Part shown: positions 1-9,289 of the stretch, one piece after another
How positions within the stretch are numbered: the stretch's first letter is position 1
Layout: each line of letters starts with the position of its first letter
NCBI RefSeq assembly: GCF_003113895.1
Contig: NZ_BDUD01000001.1
Coordinates: 6,376,792-6,440,791 of the forward strand
Direction of reading: 5' to 3'
Length of the DNA: 64,000 bases
Origin: Nostoc commune NIES-4072
GTDB lineage: Bacteria; Cyanobacteriota; Cyanobacteriia; Cyanobacteriales; Nostocaceae
Notes under the pieces: generated by a model
The model's database searches: none
What the model was told of the DNA's origin: nothing
What the model saw: the letters and a program-made list of their open reading frames with translations, nothing else
Translations under genes and position numbers: made by a program

Positions 1-599
1 GAAGCAAGCTACGCGTAGCGTCCCGTAAAGAAGGGGTTTCTTGCAACATATACCTATAAGCTTGGTTTTCGCTTGTGGCATTGATGGTCAAAACACTAAT
101 TATAATATCCGAGAAATCGGTATTCCTTATATATCCTGGATGCAATCGTCATCAGCCGCTCACAATCTCCACTTTCTGAATACATTGTTCGCGTTAGGTC
201 TTGCAGAGAAGGTGGGGACTTCCGTAATCCATTAACGACGATTAACCGTTGGCAATCACAACTAGTGCAACAGATGCTGATTGGTCATAACCTAGCAACA
301 CAAATCATTGATTTGGGTAGGAGGGGGAAAGCATCTTATTTGGAGGTTAGTATTCTCATGGCTTTGTCAGTATGTCCATATAATTAAGTCTGCTGAAAAA
401 AGAGCAAGGACTTGTATTGGCATAAGTATTTTCGTTAAGCTGGCAACCAAAGATGAAAATTAAAGTCTGAATTGCTTAAAAGCTTAGTTTGACGATGTAG
501 CTATTAGTCATTAATAAAGATAAATGATGAAAGGCTAAGGATAATCCGATACAGTTTGACATGTTTTCGACCTCATACCCACTTAAAATAAAATAAAAA
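1..599. other. Intergenic region upstream of accD
   Basis: No convincing gene is visible. The first ~36 bases contain a gcaagctac/gcgtagcgt pattern that belongs to the small dispersed repeat family also found inside tRNA genes at 18.8-20.7 kb. A 64-codon open frame at 41-235 has no recognisable domain and no good ribosome binding site, so it is not called. The last 100 bases are AT-rich and presumably hold the accD promoter and leader. Confidence 0.5.
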
Positions 600-1550
600 A
601 TGGCTAACAACGAAGAATCACGCGGTTTAAAGTCTCTATTTGATTGGTTTGCAAATCGACGGAAGTCAGGATCTACTAGCCTCGAACGCCAAGAACGTGA
701 AATTGCTGATGGGCTATGGCATAAATGTTCTAAATGCAGTGTGTTGGCATATACAAAAGACCTAAAAGCCAACCAGATGGTTTGTACTGAATGTGGTCAT
801 CACAATCGGGTAGACAGCGATGAGCGCATCCGTCAATTGATAGATCATAATACCTGGAAACCGCTAGACGAGCATTTGCGTCCAAGCGATCCGTTAGAAT
901 TTCGCGATCGCAAACCCTACAGCGATCGCCTGCGGGAAATGCAGGAGAAAATTGGCTTAATAGACGCGGTTAAAACTGGTTTAGGTCAAATCAATGGTTT
1001 GCCCATTGCCCTTGGGGTTATGGACTTCCGTTTCATGGGTGGTAGCATGGGTTCCGTCGTGGGAGAAAGACTTACCCGCATGATTGAGCAAGCCACTCAA
1101 CGACGGTATCCTGTAGTTATCGTCTGCACTTCTGGTGGCGCGAGAATGCAAGAAGGAATGCTCTCTCTGATGCAGATGGCGAAAATCTCCGCAGCCCTAC
1201 AGCGCCATAAAGACGCCCGATTATTATATATTCCTGTTTTAACTAATCCCACAACAGGCGGTGTTACCGCTAGCTTTGCGATGTTGGGCGATATCATTTT
1301 GGCAGAACCCAAGGCAACTATTGGTTTTGCCGGTCGGCGAGTGATTGAGCAAACCCTGCGGGAAAAACTACCTGATGATTTTCAGACTGCTGAAGATTTG
1401 CTCCTGCATGGTTTTGTTGATGATATCGTACCCCGTACCCAATTAAAGAACACCCTAGCCCAGCTGATTGCCCTACACCAACCTGTACTAACAACGCCTC
1501 AGATGGTGTTGTGGGAAACAATGTCCTTGACTTCTTCCGCCGCAGAATAG
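600..1550 (+). CDS. accD: Acetyl-CoA carboxylase carboxyltransferase subunit beta
   Basis: This is the beta subunit of the carboxyltransferase half of acetyl-CoA carboxylase. With AccA it moves the carboxyl group from biotin on AccB to acetyl-CoA, the first committed step of fatty acid synthesis in the cytoplasm. The 316-residue protein has the AccD-type N-terminal zinc ribbon (C43-x2-C46 and C62-x2-C65). A crotonase-like carboxyltransferase domain follows from about residue 110 to 300, with the glycine-rich stretch [16 protein letters not shown] and [10 protein letters not shown]. Length is normal for bacterial and plastid AccD. The ATG at 600 lies just before the zinc ribbon, with only an A-rich stretch in front. 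The next gene is convergent, so accD looks monocistronic. Confidence 0.96.
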   Translation: MANNEESRGLKSLFDWFANRRKSGSTSLERQEREIADGLWHKCSKCSVLAYTKDLKANQMVCTECGHHNRVDSDERIRQLIDHNTWKPLDEHLRPSDPLEFRDRKPYSDRLREMQEKIGLIDAVKTGLGQINGLPIALGVMDFRFMGGSMGSVVGERLTRMIEQATQRRYPVVIVCTSGGARMQEGMLSLMQMAKISAALQRHKDARLLYIPVLTNPTTGGVTASFAMLGDIILAEPKATIGFAGRRVIEQTLREKLPDDFQTAEDLLLHGFVDDIVPRTQLKNTLAQLIALHQPVLTTPQMVLWETMSLTSSAAE

Positions 1551-1601
1551 AGCAGGGGAAGCAGGGGAAGCAGGGGAAGCAGGGGGAGCAGAGGGAGAAA
1601 A
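1551..1601. repeat. Short tandem repeat, 9-mer gcaggggaa type
   Basis: Directly after the accD stop codon the unit gcaggggaa is repeated about four times, then degenerates to gcagggggagcaga. Related G-rich units recur in the window near 37320, 54480 and, on the other strand, 60370. It fits the STRR class common between genes in Nostoc. Confidence 0.8.
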
Positions 1602-1625
1602 TCCTAGCTCATCCCCCTATCCTCC

Positions 1626-3056
1626 TCATGCTCTCTCCGGCTCTTTGACAAAAAGTAGTGGGATAAGCGCTGCTAGTCGAAATAGACTAGAGAGGGCGAA
1701 CAACCCCAGTAAGCCTCCAAACTGAGCAAATTGGACGATGAAACTGCCTATAGTTGTGCCTAAAGCACCACTCGCTCCAGCAACGGCAGCTGCGATCGCA
1801 AAATAGATAGACTGATTTTTAACTGGTGCGATCGCCAATTGTATATTGTTATTACACAAGTCAATCGCCGCCCAAGTACCTCCAGCCAAGATGTGTAACA
1901 GGGGTAACCACAACCAAATGTCAAGGTGATCGGCGCCAATCCCCAGCCAAAGCAGTGGTGTGGCTGCAACCAAAATCCCAATACAGATTAGGATGGGACG
2001 ATTGCCTATCTTGTCTGCTAATTTGCCCCACACGATGAGCATCAGCAAAGTCGCCGCCGCTTGCAGGCTGTTGTAGATAGTTACATAGCTCACGTCTAAA
2101 TCGAGCGTGTCGAGCATATAGAGATTAAAAAAAGGACTGCTGAGGTTAACAGCAAGGGCCCAGAAGCTGACATACAGCAGAAATCTCAAAAAGTTAGAGT
2201 TTTTCCAGATGCTGGAAGCTGGCGCAACAGGTAGGGTCGAATCCCCATCTGAACTATCTCCCTTGCTCTCTATCCCCTGCTCCCTTGCCTCTTGTTCAAG
2301 CTTATTTGTTTGAGATAACTTGCCATAGTAAGTGTTTTGCGATCGCGGATTCATATCCACCTGGAAATATTGACAGCCCAATCCCACAATCCCAAACACT
2401 ATACCTATCAGCAGAACCACCCCATAGCCTTGAATACTTCCACCATACCAATGTGATACGAGTAGACCGGCTATTGGTACGCAAACCAAATTGGTGAGGC
2501 TAGCAGCACTATTGCGTATCCCAAAATACCTGCCTCGCAATTGCCGAGGAACTATCATTGCTACCCAACTTAGCCACGATGCCGCTCCTAATCCTCCCAA
2601 AAGATTGCTGAATAGAACAATCAACAGTGTCAATATCACTAACTGGTGAGTATTAATCACGCCCAAATTGAGGCCGATAATACCGATTACTAAAACCAGC
2701 CATAGCAGCCGACCAATTCCGTGTGTCCGAAGAGAATATTGAAAGCGGCTGGTGCTACGTTCAGACAAGTAAGCACCCAACGGCTGAATAAGATTGACCA
2801 ACATGGGGATAGAGCAAAGCATCCCAAATACCACTGGACTAGCACCTAATTCCACCAAAAAATTGCTGAGTAAAATTCCGCCAGTTCCAAGAGAGTAAAC
2901 CGCAGCTAAGACAGAATCCGCAGTCGAAGCTTTTAAACTAGTGCGAATCGCATCCTTGGGAATTCGAGAGGTTTCAGAAAGTGCTGTGGGCGGTAAGGCA
3001 ATCTGGGGAATTTCTAGAGTCCGTGGTGCAGTTGTTTCAACCTGAACAAAATCCAT
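1626..3056 (-). CDS. Major facilitator superfamily transporter
   Basis: A 476-residue membrane protein with about 12 hydrophobic helices in two halves, separated by a charged cytoplasmic loop at roughly residues 235-280. The second half contains a typical MFS motif A (GKLADKIGNRP) between its second and third helices. The first half has the equivalent charged loop (YLSERSTSRF) and a further RGRYFGIRNS motif. The N-terminal 40 residues are soluble and variable. The substrate cannot be told from sequence. It is convergent with accD and stands alone. The ATG at 3056 is the first in frame. Confidence 0.85.
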   Translation of the reverse strand: MDFVQVETTAPRTLEIPQIALPPTALSETSRIPKDAIRTSLKASTADSVLAAVYSLGTGGILLSNFLVELGASPVVFGMLCSIPMLVNLIQPLGAYLSERSTSRFQYSLRTHGIGRLLWLVLVIGIIGLNLGVINTHQLVILTLLIVLFSNLLGGLGAASWLSWVAMIVPRQLRGRYFGIRNSAASLTNLVCVPIAGLLVSHWYGGSIQGYGVVLLIGIVFGIVGLGCQYFQVDMNPRSQNTYYGKLSQTNKLEQEAREQGIESKGDSSDGDSTLPVAPASSIWKNSNFLRFLLYVSFWALAVNLSSPFFNLYMLDTLDLDVSYVTIYNSLQAAATLLMLIVWGKLADKIGNRPILICIGILVAATPLLWLGIGADHLDIWLWLPLLHILAGGTWAAIDLCNNNIQLAIAPVKNQSIYFAIAAAVAGASGALGTTIGSFIVQFAQFGGLLGLFALSSLFRLAALIPLLFVKEPERA

Positions 3057-3762
3057 AATGTATGTTTATGAGTAAAACATTCTGACATAAATCCGGTTGT
3101 TGAGAAACTCAGTATGCTTCCATCAGCATTCTTGATAAGTTTTCGTTATTTTAGCTTGCAATTTTTAACCAAAATTTCAAATAAGTAAAACATCACTCCT
3201 TAATAACACAAGGTGCAAGTAATAAGAGAGGCTGTTATTTGTCTGTGATCAAGAAAAGATTACTTAATTTTTTGGGATTGGCGATCGCGATCGTCATTAT
3301 TGACGGTAGTTAACTACGCTACACGTGGCAGGTACGCATTTTTGTTAGCAGTAGCGATCATTGCCATCACTTTAATGAACTTTGGGGGTTTAAGTCCCCT
3401 GCCTCTATAGGCAGCACGTTTTGTGTCGGGGATTTAGACCCCCGTCACAAAACGTAATTGCGAATTGCGAATTGCGAATTGCGAATTGGTTTAATTCACA
3501 GGCGACTTTTTGGAGGCGAAAGGATTTGACCAAGGGATGATTGTCCATAGCATAGTTAATGCCACTTTCATCTTCATGATGCGGCAGTTTTTTGTTAATT
3601 TTCCTAAATGTAATTAATTAAGAGTTAAAAGTTCTTCCCCTGCTCCCCCTACCCTCTTTCCTCCTCCCGATTCCCAAACAGTATTTTGGGCAACAAATTG
3701 CACTCCTAACGTGATATTGGTATTACAGCGACTCAATCTCTATCTATCAGTTAACAAGCATT
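3057..3762. other. Intergenic region with dispersed repeats
   Basis: About 700 bases without a convincing gene. It holds an imperfect hairpin around 3388-3455 in which tttaagtccc pairs loosely with ggggatttagaccccc; a similar arrangement occurs at 46760-46820. A heptamer array follows at 3455-3488. The segment 3700-3762 is the leader of the small gene that follows. Confidence 0.6.
3455..3488. repeat. Heptanucleotide STRR (gcgaatt)n
   Basis: Four to five head-to-tail copies of the 7-mer gcgaatt, a classic short tandemly repeated repetitive sequence of heterocyst-forming cyanobacteria. Confidence 0.9.
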
Positions 3763-3981
3763 ATGGGTTTTGCAGACCTATCAATCGCAGAGATAGCAGC
3801 CGACTACAGCGTTCCTGTAGAAAAAGTGTTTTCTCTGTGCAACCAACTGGGAATTCCTTACAAACACCAAAAGACTCGTTTGGCGTTAGAAGATGCAAAG
3901 GCAATTATTTCCCAAATATCGTCTGAAATACGCCCAAAAGGTACTAGCGGCTCGATGGGCGATGATACCGAGGTCATCTGA
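3763..3981 (+). CDS. Small conserved HTH-like (IF2_N-like) protein
   Basis: A 72-residue protein whose first ~50 residues (LSIAEIAADYSVPVEKVFSL and onward) read like a small helix-turn-helix resembling the IF2_N module at the start of bacterial initiation factor 2. The remaining residues are polar and likely disordered. No function is assigned. It is upstream of psbV on the same strand, 137 bases away. An overlapping frame at 3711-3926 is less convincing because it lacks domain-like sequence. The ATG at 3763 has no strong Shine-Dalgarno. Confidence 0.6.
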   Translation: MGFADLSIAEIAADYSVPVEKVFSLCNQLGIPYKHQKTRLALEDAKAIISQISSEIRPKGTSGSMGDDTEVI

Positions 3982-4118
3982 AGGGTTATCTCGGATGGCT
4001 AATCACTGATAACTTGATAACTAATGATAAAAAACAATGAGTCATTAGCAATTAGCAGCTTGGAGATTGAGAATCGCTTTCTTAGCTGTGTTGAGCGTCA
4101 AAATCTTTAAGGGGAAAC

Positions 4119-4610
4119 ATGTTTAGAAGACTAATTGGCGTTGTTGTGGTTACTGTTTTACTCTCGTTTCAGTTGCTTGTTGGTAGCGCGACAGCAGTGG
4201 AACTCGACAAAGCTACCCGGACAGTGCCATTAAATGCTCAGGGTGATACTGTCGTACTTAGCCTTAAACAAGTCAAAGAAGGCAAACGCTTATTTAATTA
4301 CGCTTGCGCCCAATGTCATGCTGGGGGAGTTACCAAGGTAAACCAGAACATTGGACTCACTCCAGAAGACCTGGCACTGGCAACACCCAACCGTAATAAC
4401 ATTGAAGGCTTGGTGGATTATCTGAAAAATCCCACTACTTACGACGGGGAAGAAGAGATTTCCGAAATCCACCCCAGTATCAAAAGTGCAGATATTTTCA
4501 CAGAAATGCGAAATCTGACAGATGAAGACTTGGAGGCGATCGCTGGTCATATTCTCTTACAACCCAAAATCGTTGGCACTAAGTGGGGAGGCGGAAAAAT
4601 CTATTACTAA
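4119..4610 (+). CDS. psbV: Cytochrome c-550, photosystem II extrinsic subunit
   Basis: PsbV is a lumenal subunit of photosystem II that stabilises the manganese cluster and its chloride/calcium requirement. The 163-residue precursor has a cleavable signal peptide ending at A26. That leaves a 137-residue mature protein, the normal PsbV size. The haem-binding motif is C63-A-Q-C66-H67, and the second axial ligand is H118 (mature position 92) in EISEIHPS. The C-terminus KWGGGKIYY is characteristic. A ggggaa ribosome binding site lies just upstream of the ATG. It is followed by petE and petJ, which groups three lumenal electron-transfer proteins. Confidence 0.97.
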   Translation: MFRRLIGVVVVTVLLSFQLLVGSATAVELDKATRTVPLNAQGDTVVLSLKQVKEGKRLFNYACAQCHAGGVTKVNQNIGLTPEDLALATPNRNNIEGLVDYLKNPTTYDGEEEISEIHPSIKSADIFTEMRNLTDEDLEAIAGHILLQPKIVGTKWGGGKIYY

Positions 4611-4635
4611 ATCCTGGAATTAGTGCTGAGTTATT

Positions 4636-4704
4636 GGGGCATAGGGCATAGGGCATAGGGTATAGGGCATAAGGCATTCCCCATTCCCCATTCCCCATTC
4701 CCCA
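4636..4704. repeat. STRR array (gggcata)n then (ttcccca)n
   Basis: Two adjacent heptamer arrays, gggcata repeated about five times with drift, then ttcccca about four times. The second is roughly the reverse complement of a ggggaat unit, so the transcript could fold into a long hairpin downstream of psbV. It may terminate or protect the psbV message, which is inference only. Confidence 0.85.
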
Positions 4705-4903
4705 ATTTTCACAGCAGCACAAAATTATTCATAAGCTTTTTGGGCGATCGCAGTCTAGTATTTATTACTGATTGCACAGCTTTTTGCAATAAATTTCTCC
4801 CTATTGTTAAAAAAAAAATGTATCTATGACAGATTGTCATACTTTGGTGTTGATTTTATTTAAAATGAGAAAGGAAAAAAAATTTTTTGTTTAGGAGAGA
4901 GCC

Positions 4904-5323
4904 ATGAAATTGATTTCGGCAACCTGGAGACGTCTTAGTTTAGCTGTGTTAACAATCCTTTTAGTTGTTAGCAGCTTTGCTGTTTTTACTCCCAGTGCTT
5001 CGGCTGAAACCTACCAGGTGAAATTGGGTAGCGATAAAGGAATGCTGGCATTTGAACCGAAAAAGTTGACAGTTAAACCAGGTGACACAATTGAATGGGT
5101 CAACAATAAAGTTCCTCCCCATAATGTTGTGTTTGATGCTGCCAAAAATCCCGCTAAGGATGCCGCTTTAGCAAAATCTCTGTCTCATAAGAATTTGCTG
5201 ATGAGTGCTGGCCAAAAGGAAACAACCACCTTCCCCGCAGACGCACCTGCTGGTGACTACACCTTCTATTGCGAACCCCATCGTGGTGCTGGCATGGTTG
5301 GTACAATCACTGTGCAAGGCTAG
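4904..5323 (+). CDS. petE: Plastocyanin
   Basis: Plastocyanin is the copper protein that carries electrons from cytochrome b6f to photosystem I (or cytochrome oxidase) in the thylakoid lumen. The 139-residue precursor has a 34-residue signal peptide ending ...SASA and a 105-residue mature domain. The four copper ligands are present: H73, C123, H126 and M131 of the precursor, which correspond to mature 39, 89, 92 and 97. The ATG at 4904 follows a strong aggagag ribosome binding site. Its functional alternative, cytochrome c6, is the next gene. In cyanobacteria the two are usually controlled oppositely by copper. Confidence 0.98.
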   Translation: MKLISATWRRLSLAVLTILLVVSSFAVFTPSASAETYQVKLGSDKGMLAFEPKKLTVKPGDTIEWVNNKVPPHNVVFDAAKNPAKDAALAKSLSHKNLLMSAGQKETTTFPADAPAGDYTFYCEPHRGAGMVGTITVQG

Positions 5324-5430
5324 AAACATCCTCATTCACACAAGAAAGATGATTTTCTGAGCTTTTATTCTCTGAAATTAGCTCATAGCAACACATCACA
5401 CTCCTAGAGTGACGCATACAATGGATAAAT

Positions 5431-5504
5431 GGCGGTAACGAGTCTTATCCTACCCTAAGAGGCTAAGTAACCTGTGGCAATAGAGGGGTAAACTCGTTAC
5501 CGCC
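5431..5504. repeat. Long hairpin between petE and petJ
   Basis: A perfect 13-bp inverted repeat, ggcggtaacgagt at 5431-5443 and actcgttaccgcc at 5492-5504, with an inner taccc/gggta pair that extends the stem. It has no T-tract on either side, so it is not a classic terminator. It lies between two genes that are alternative electron carriers. It could be a dispersed palindromic element or an mRNA-stability structure. Confidence 0.75.
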
Positions 5505-5582
5505 AATTTTGATCAAACTTGACTTAATCAGGCATTAATCGCGTTTATACTCTTGCTGGAGGCTTGTTGCGAGGAAATTCTG

Positions 5583-5927
5583 TTGAGAATACTTTTATTA
5601 ATTCTACTGTTGGCGATCGCTCTATTCAACTTGATATTCATTAGTCCAGCACTAGCTGCCGAAATATCTAACGGTGCTAAAATTTTCGAGGCTAACTGTG
5701 CTTCTTGCCATATAGGTGGCGGTAACATCCTTATTAGCCAGAAAACCTTGAAAAAGGAAGCATTGTTAAAGTACTTAGAAAATTATGATCGCGACTCAAT
5801 TGAGGCGATTATTCACCAAGTGCAAAATGGTAAAAATGCCATGCCTGCCTTTAAAGGCAAGTTAAGTTCTGAGGAGATTCTAGAGGTAGCTGCTTACGTT
5901 TTTCAGAATGCAGAACAAGGCTGGTAA
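5583..5927 (+). CDS. petJ: Cytochrome c6
   Basis: Cytochrome c6 is a lumenal c-type cytochrome that substitutes for plastocyanin when copper is scarce. I choose the TTG at 5583 as start because a gaggaaa ribosome binding site sits about 8 bases upstream, and because it gives a normal signal peptide ([15 protein letters not shown]... to A25). An upstream TTG at 5553 would add ten unlikely residues. The 114-residue precursor has haem motif C39-x2-C42-H43 and axial methionine M87 in NAMPAF. Compared with common cytochrome c6 sequences it carries an extra residue or two around GGGNILISQ. It is the last of the psbV-petE-petJ group. Confidence 0.93.
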   Translation: MRILLLILLLAIALFNLIFISPALAAEISNGAKIFEANCASCHIGGGNILISQKTLKKEALLKYLENYDRDSIEAIIHQVQNGKNAMPAFKGKLSSEEILEVAAYVFQNAEQGW

Positions 5928-6101
5928 AGAGTGTTCTCAAACCCGCTTCAGTTTTGTTGCTAAGAAAAATCAGCCCATCCCGCACTTTATCACCTGGAAT
6001 GGGCTGAATAAAAGGCAACTATGCCAATGCTCAGAAAGCATTAACTTTCAAATGGCTGTGCCATCGAGCTTGTATCTTAATCCAAAATAACCATCTGGCG
6101 A

Positions 6102-7706
6102 TTATTTTTCTGGACTAAACTTTTGTCTTTTTTCCTTCAATTCACGCAACTGTTCTACTAATTTTCCATCCGACTCAGCAGAGGGTGTAAGCTGACTCTT
6201 ATTGACTCTTGGCAGCAATAATGATTCGGAAGTAGTAGCCCCCGATGAAGGCGTAAGCTGGTTATTTCTGATTTGCAGTTCCGGGAATGGTTTAGAAGTA
6301 ACTGCTGGTGAAGTCGTAGATTGATTGCTATTGACTCCCGTTACAGATAATGGTTTAAGAGTACCTGTCGGCAAGGACGCAGGCTGGTTATTTCTGATTC
6401 GCAGTTCAGATAATGGTTTTGGAGCAGTGGTTGGTGAGAACTTAAGCTGATTGCCATTAACTTCTGGTGCAGCTAATGGTTTAAGAGTACCTGTCGATGA
6501 GGAAGCAGGCTGATTATTTCTGATTTGCAGTTCAGGAAATGGTTTGGGGGTAAGCTGATTGTTAGCCCCAGTGGTGTTGCTAATGTTGTTTTGGAAATTG
6601 AGGTTAAATGGATAGGAACTAATCCGTTTATCTCCCTTGGGGGATTGTTTGTTGAAATATTCCCTTGCTTGTGATTTCAATTCCGGAGAAACTAACTTAT
6701 CTTGAAACTTGATATCTAAGACTTTACCATCAGGATCTACCACTAATACACCCAAAACAGCACCTTCAAGATTCGGCTTTTTCGTAGGTAGCGTTTGGCG
6801 GATAACTGGTTTTTGTTCAGCGCCGGGGTATTGTTGCTGGACTTCTTTTCTCAGGTTTGCGTAAGAGTCTAGCTGTGCTATAGCCAGTTGAGTTCCTTTA
6901 GCAGATAAATCAGGCGCTTGTGACGCGGTTCCCCTAATTAAAGTTAAGCTATCCCCAGCCCTTGGAGCTTGTTTTAGAGAATTTATCAACGGGTTTTGAG
7001 TAATTCTAGACCCACCATTAACCGATTGCGCCATTAGTGGTGTTGTATTTACCTGTGCTGTTGTAATGGGGCTAGTGACAGGTAGATTCGGAGATTGGGC
7101 ATTTTGCAGAATATCATCAGGTATTTTCTGCGATTGCAATTCTGGTAATCTATTTACAGCCAGAGGCTGAGGTGCTTCGTATTTGCTCTCACTGACATTC
7201 ACAGGAGAAGCTGATGGAGAGAATTTAGGGGTGGTATTGAATTTGGGGCTGTTATTGAATTTAGAACTATCAAATTTAGAAGCGTCAAATCGCAAATTAT
7301 TACTAGGAATCATCCGCAAAGACTGCCTTGTAGGCAAGGAGGAAACTCGATAGTTATTTGATGATGCGGGTAGCGGAGGCAGTACTAACTGACTCGATGG
7401 CGCTGGCGCTACTGGAGGCAATATTTGGGCGCTAAAGTTGGGAGCAGAAAGTGGCGCTATTGGAGGAAGTTGTTGTAAACCAACTTGGGGTGTGCTTTGC
7501 GGCAAACGGCTTTGGTCGGCTTGACTCAATTCCAAAAGTCCAACTGTTTTTGATGATGCTGTATCTTTGGGTTTGCTAGAATCCATAGGCATCAATGGCA
7601 CAATCATTGCGATCGCACCGTGGATGCCAAGAGAAGCTATAGCTGCTATCCCAATTGGCTGGCTTAATAGTTCTGGTATATTTCTAAACAGGGAGACGTA
7701 AGACAT
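6102..7706 (-). CDS. TonB-like proline-rich envelope protein with C-terminal repeats
   Basis: A 534-residue protein with one N-terminal membrane helix (about residues 17-38). A long low-complexity Pro/Ser/Asn/Gln region follows, then a short TonB-C-like module around residues 315-375 (GAVLGVLVVDPDGKVLDIKF). This layout resembles TonB-family energy transducers: membrane anchor, periplasmic spanner, small globular end. Unusually, the module is followed by three near-identical ~50-residue repeats containing PELQIRNNQ / SELRIRNNQ and TGTLKPL. No ExbB or ExbD gene is adjacent. Function is inferred only from architecture. Confidence 0.6.
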   Translation of the reverse strand: MSYVSLFRNIPELLSQPIGIAAIASLGIHGAIAMIVPLMPMDSSKPKDTASSKTVGLLELSQADQSRLPQSTPQVGLQQLPPIAPLSAPNFSAQILPPVAPAPSSQLVLPPLPASSNNYRVSSLPTRQSLRMIPSNNLRFDASKFDSSKFNNSPKFNTTPKFSPSASPVNVSESKYEAPQPLAVNRLPELQSQKIPDDILQNAQSPNLPVTSPITTAQVNTTPLMAQSVNGGSRITQNPLINSLKQAPRAGDSLTLIRGTASQAPDLSAKGTQLAIAQLDSYANLRKEVQQQYPGAEQKPVIRQTLPTKKPNLEGAVLGVLVVDPDGKVLDIKFQDKLVSPELKSQAREYFNKQSPKGDKRISSYPFNLNFQNNISNTTGANNQLTPKPFPELQIRNNQPASSSTGTLKPLAAPEVNGNQLKFSPTTAPKPLSELRIRNNQPASLPTGTLKPLSVTGVNSNQSTTSPAVTSKPFPELQIRNNQLTPSSGATTSESLLLPRVNKSQLTPSAESDGKLVEQLRELKEKRQKFSPEK

Positions 7707-8329
7707 AGCTGTTATCGTTCACTCGGCTCAGTTGCAGTTGACTAGCGTTTTTCTCTTTTTGATTATCTTGCAAGATATTGCGAGATATGCATCCTACTAA
7801 GGAAATAATAACTTCATATCCTGGCAATAAAAACGCCAAAATTGCCATTTATCCAGGTTTTTAATTGATCAATGACGCTGTATCATGTGTTCCAATTTGA
7901 GCTTGCTAAAGAGATATTTTAAAAATTACTACTTTTGATTTCTTTTCTTATTGTTATGACGCACACAATTAAAATTAATATCTCGGATATTTATTAAAGT
8001 TTAACTGAAAGTACAAGTTTGAGTAGATAACAACATCTCTTGAAGTTGCTTCGTTTTTTCTCCTGTTTTCCACTCAACTACGCTTCTGTAACAGATGGCA
8101 CATTTACTTATTATCCAAGACTAGCCCCTATGTAAAAATACTACCACATCGGCAGCCCTTAAATCTGTTGCAAATTGTACAATTTTATTGAAATTCTAGC
8201 CCTAAACCCCACTAAAGCTATTTGGGTTTTTATAAAAGCAGTCAGTCGTGCGATCGCAATTCTAACTTTTGACTACTTCTTCGTCAAAAAAGTTTAAACC
8301 CTCATCAATCATTGCATCCAAAATTTAAA
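7707..8329. other. Intergenic region, AT-rich
   Basis: About 620 AT-rich bases between divergently transcribed genes. I see no tRNA, no convincing small ORF and no strong repeat. It presumably contains the two promoters. Confidence 0.5.
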
Positions 8330-9025
8330 ATGCCTTTACCAACAGTTATTGTACCTGGATATCTAGAAAGCGCGATCGCTTACCGCCAACTAGAACAATC
8401 CTTACAAAAGTTAGATTTTCCCACCGTTACAGTACCACTGCGACGGCGTGACTGGCTACCCACTATTGGAGGAAGACCTGTAACGCCAATTCTGCAACAA
8501 CTTGATCTTACAATCAAGCAGACATTAGAGCAACATAATGCTACTCAAATTAACTTGATTGCTCACTCAGCAGGAGGTTGGATATCCCGCATCTACATGG
8601 GAGAAAAGCCTTATTTAGGGCGCGGTAATGTCAAACCATCTCTCTGGGAAGGGCATCCACTGATTGCTACTCTCATCACCTTGGGTACACCCCATATTAG
8701 CCAAGAACGCTGGACGCGCTCCAATTTAGATTTTGTCACCAATAACTACCCAGGAGCTTTTTACAAAAACGTTAATTACGTTTGTGTGGCTGGCAAAACT
8801 ATCTTTGGCCAAAGGCGGCGCGGTAGTTGGTTAGCTTACAGTAGTTACCAATTAACCTGTGGTAAGGGCAACACTTGGGGAGATGGAATCACACCCATTG
8901 AAGCTGCTCATCTGGAAGGGGCAGAAAATCTGGTGATTGAAGGTGTGAGGCATTCTCCCAGAAGTCCTGGGATTTGGTATGGTTCAGCAGAACCCTTAAA
9001 AACTTGGGTGCAATATTTGATTTAA
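8330..9025 (+). CDS. Alpha/beta hydrolase, lipase/acyltransferase-like
   Basis: A 231-residue protein with the fold order of a small lipase: an N-terminal strand with the HG-like oxyanion region replaced by VPGYLES, then the nucleophile elbow A-H-S80-A-G-G. An aspartate follows in NTWGDGITP and a histidine in GVRHSPRSPG, completing a plausible catalytic triad. There is no signal peptide, so it is probably cytoplasmic or membrane-associated. The ATG at 8330 is preferred over a TTG 18 bases upstream because it starts just before the first strand. The substrate is unknown. Confidence 0.8.
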   Translation: MPLPTVIVPGYLESAIAYRQLEQSLQKLDFPTVTVPLRRRDWLPTIGGRPVTPILQQLDLTIKQTLEQHNATQINLIAHSAGGWISRIYMGEKPYLGRGNVKPSLWEGHPLIATLITLGTPHISQERWTRSNLDFVTNNYPGAFYKNVNYVCVAGKTIFGQRRRGSWLAYSSYQLTCGKGNTWGDGITPIEAAHLEGAENLVIEGVRHSPRSPGIWYGSAEPLKTWVQYLI

Positions 9026-9106
9026 CTGATATTTTGTGCCATTACTAACAATCGCGTAGCAATGAATTACTAGGCTATCGTCTAAAAAAGAGTAGTAAAC
9101 GGTTCC

Positions 9107-9156
9107 AGTCTACTTCAGTGGACTTGAGCTATTAGCCTCAGACTTAAGTCTGAGGC
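9107..9156. repeat. Double-hairpin dispersed repeat, copy 1
   Basis: Two consecutive hairpins: an imperfect agtctact/agtggact stem at 9107-9124, and a perfect 22-bp palindrome at 9135-9156 (half-site gcctcagactt). The same arrangement and flanking words (ctacttcagt, tattagcct) occur at 29717-29768, so it is a dispersed element. Confidence 0.75.
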
Positions 9157-9289
9157 GGGCTAGTTAGCTCATCAAGAATCGTTTAATATATCCGATTTTA
9201 AAATTTGACTAGTGCAACATTTATTAATATTTCTTCGCTAAAATCATAAGTAGGAATAAATACTTAATTAAGAACAGGAGGGGTGAACT

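Noticed and set aside
41..235. 64-codon open frame at the window start
   Set aside because: No domain, no ribosome binding site, and it begins in dispersed-repeat sequence; probably chance.
3711..3926. 71-codon frame overlapping the small gene upstream of psbV
   Set aside because: The overlapping frame 3763-3981 has domain-like sequence; this one has none.
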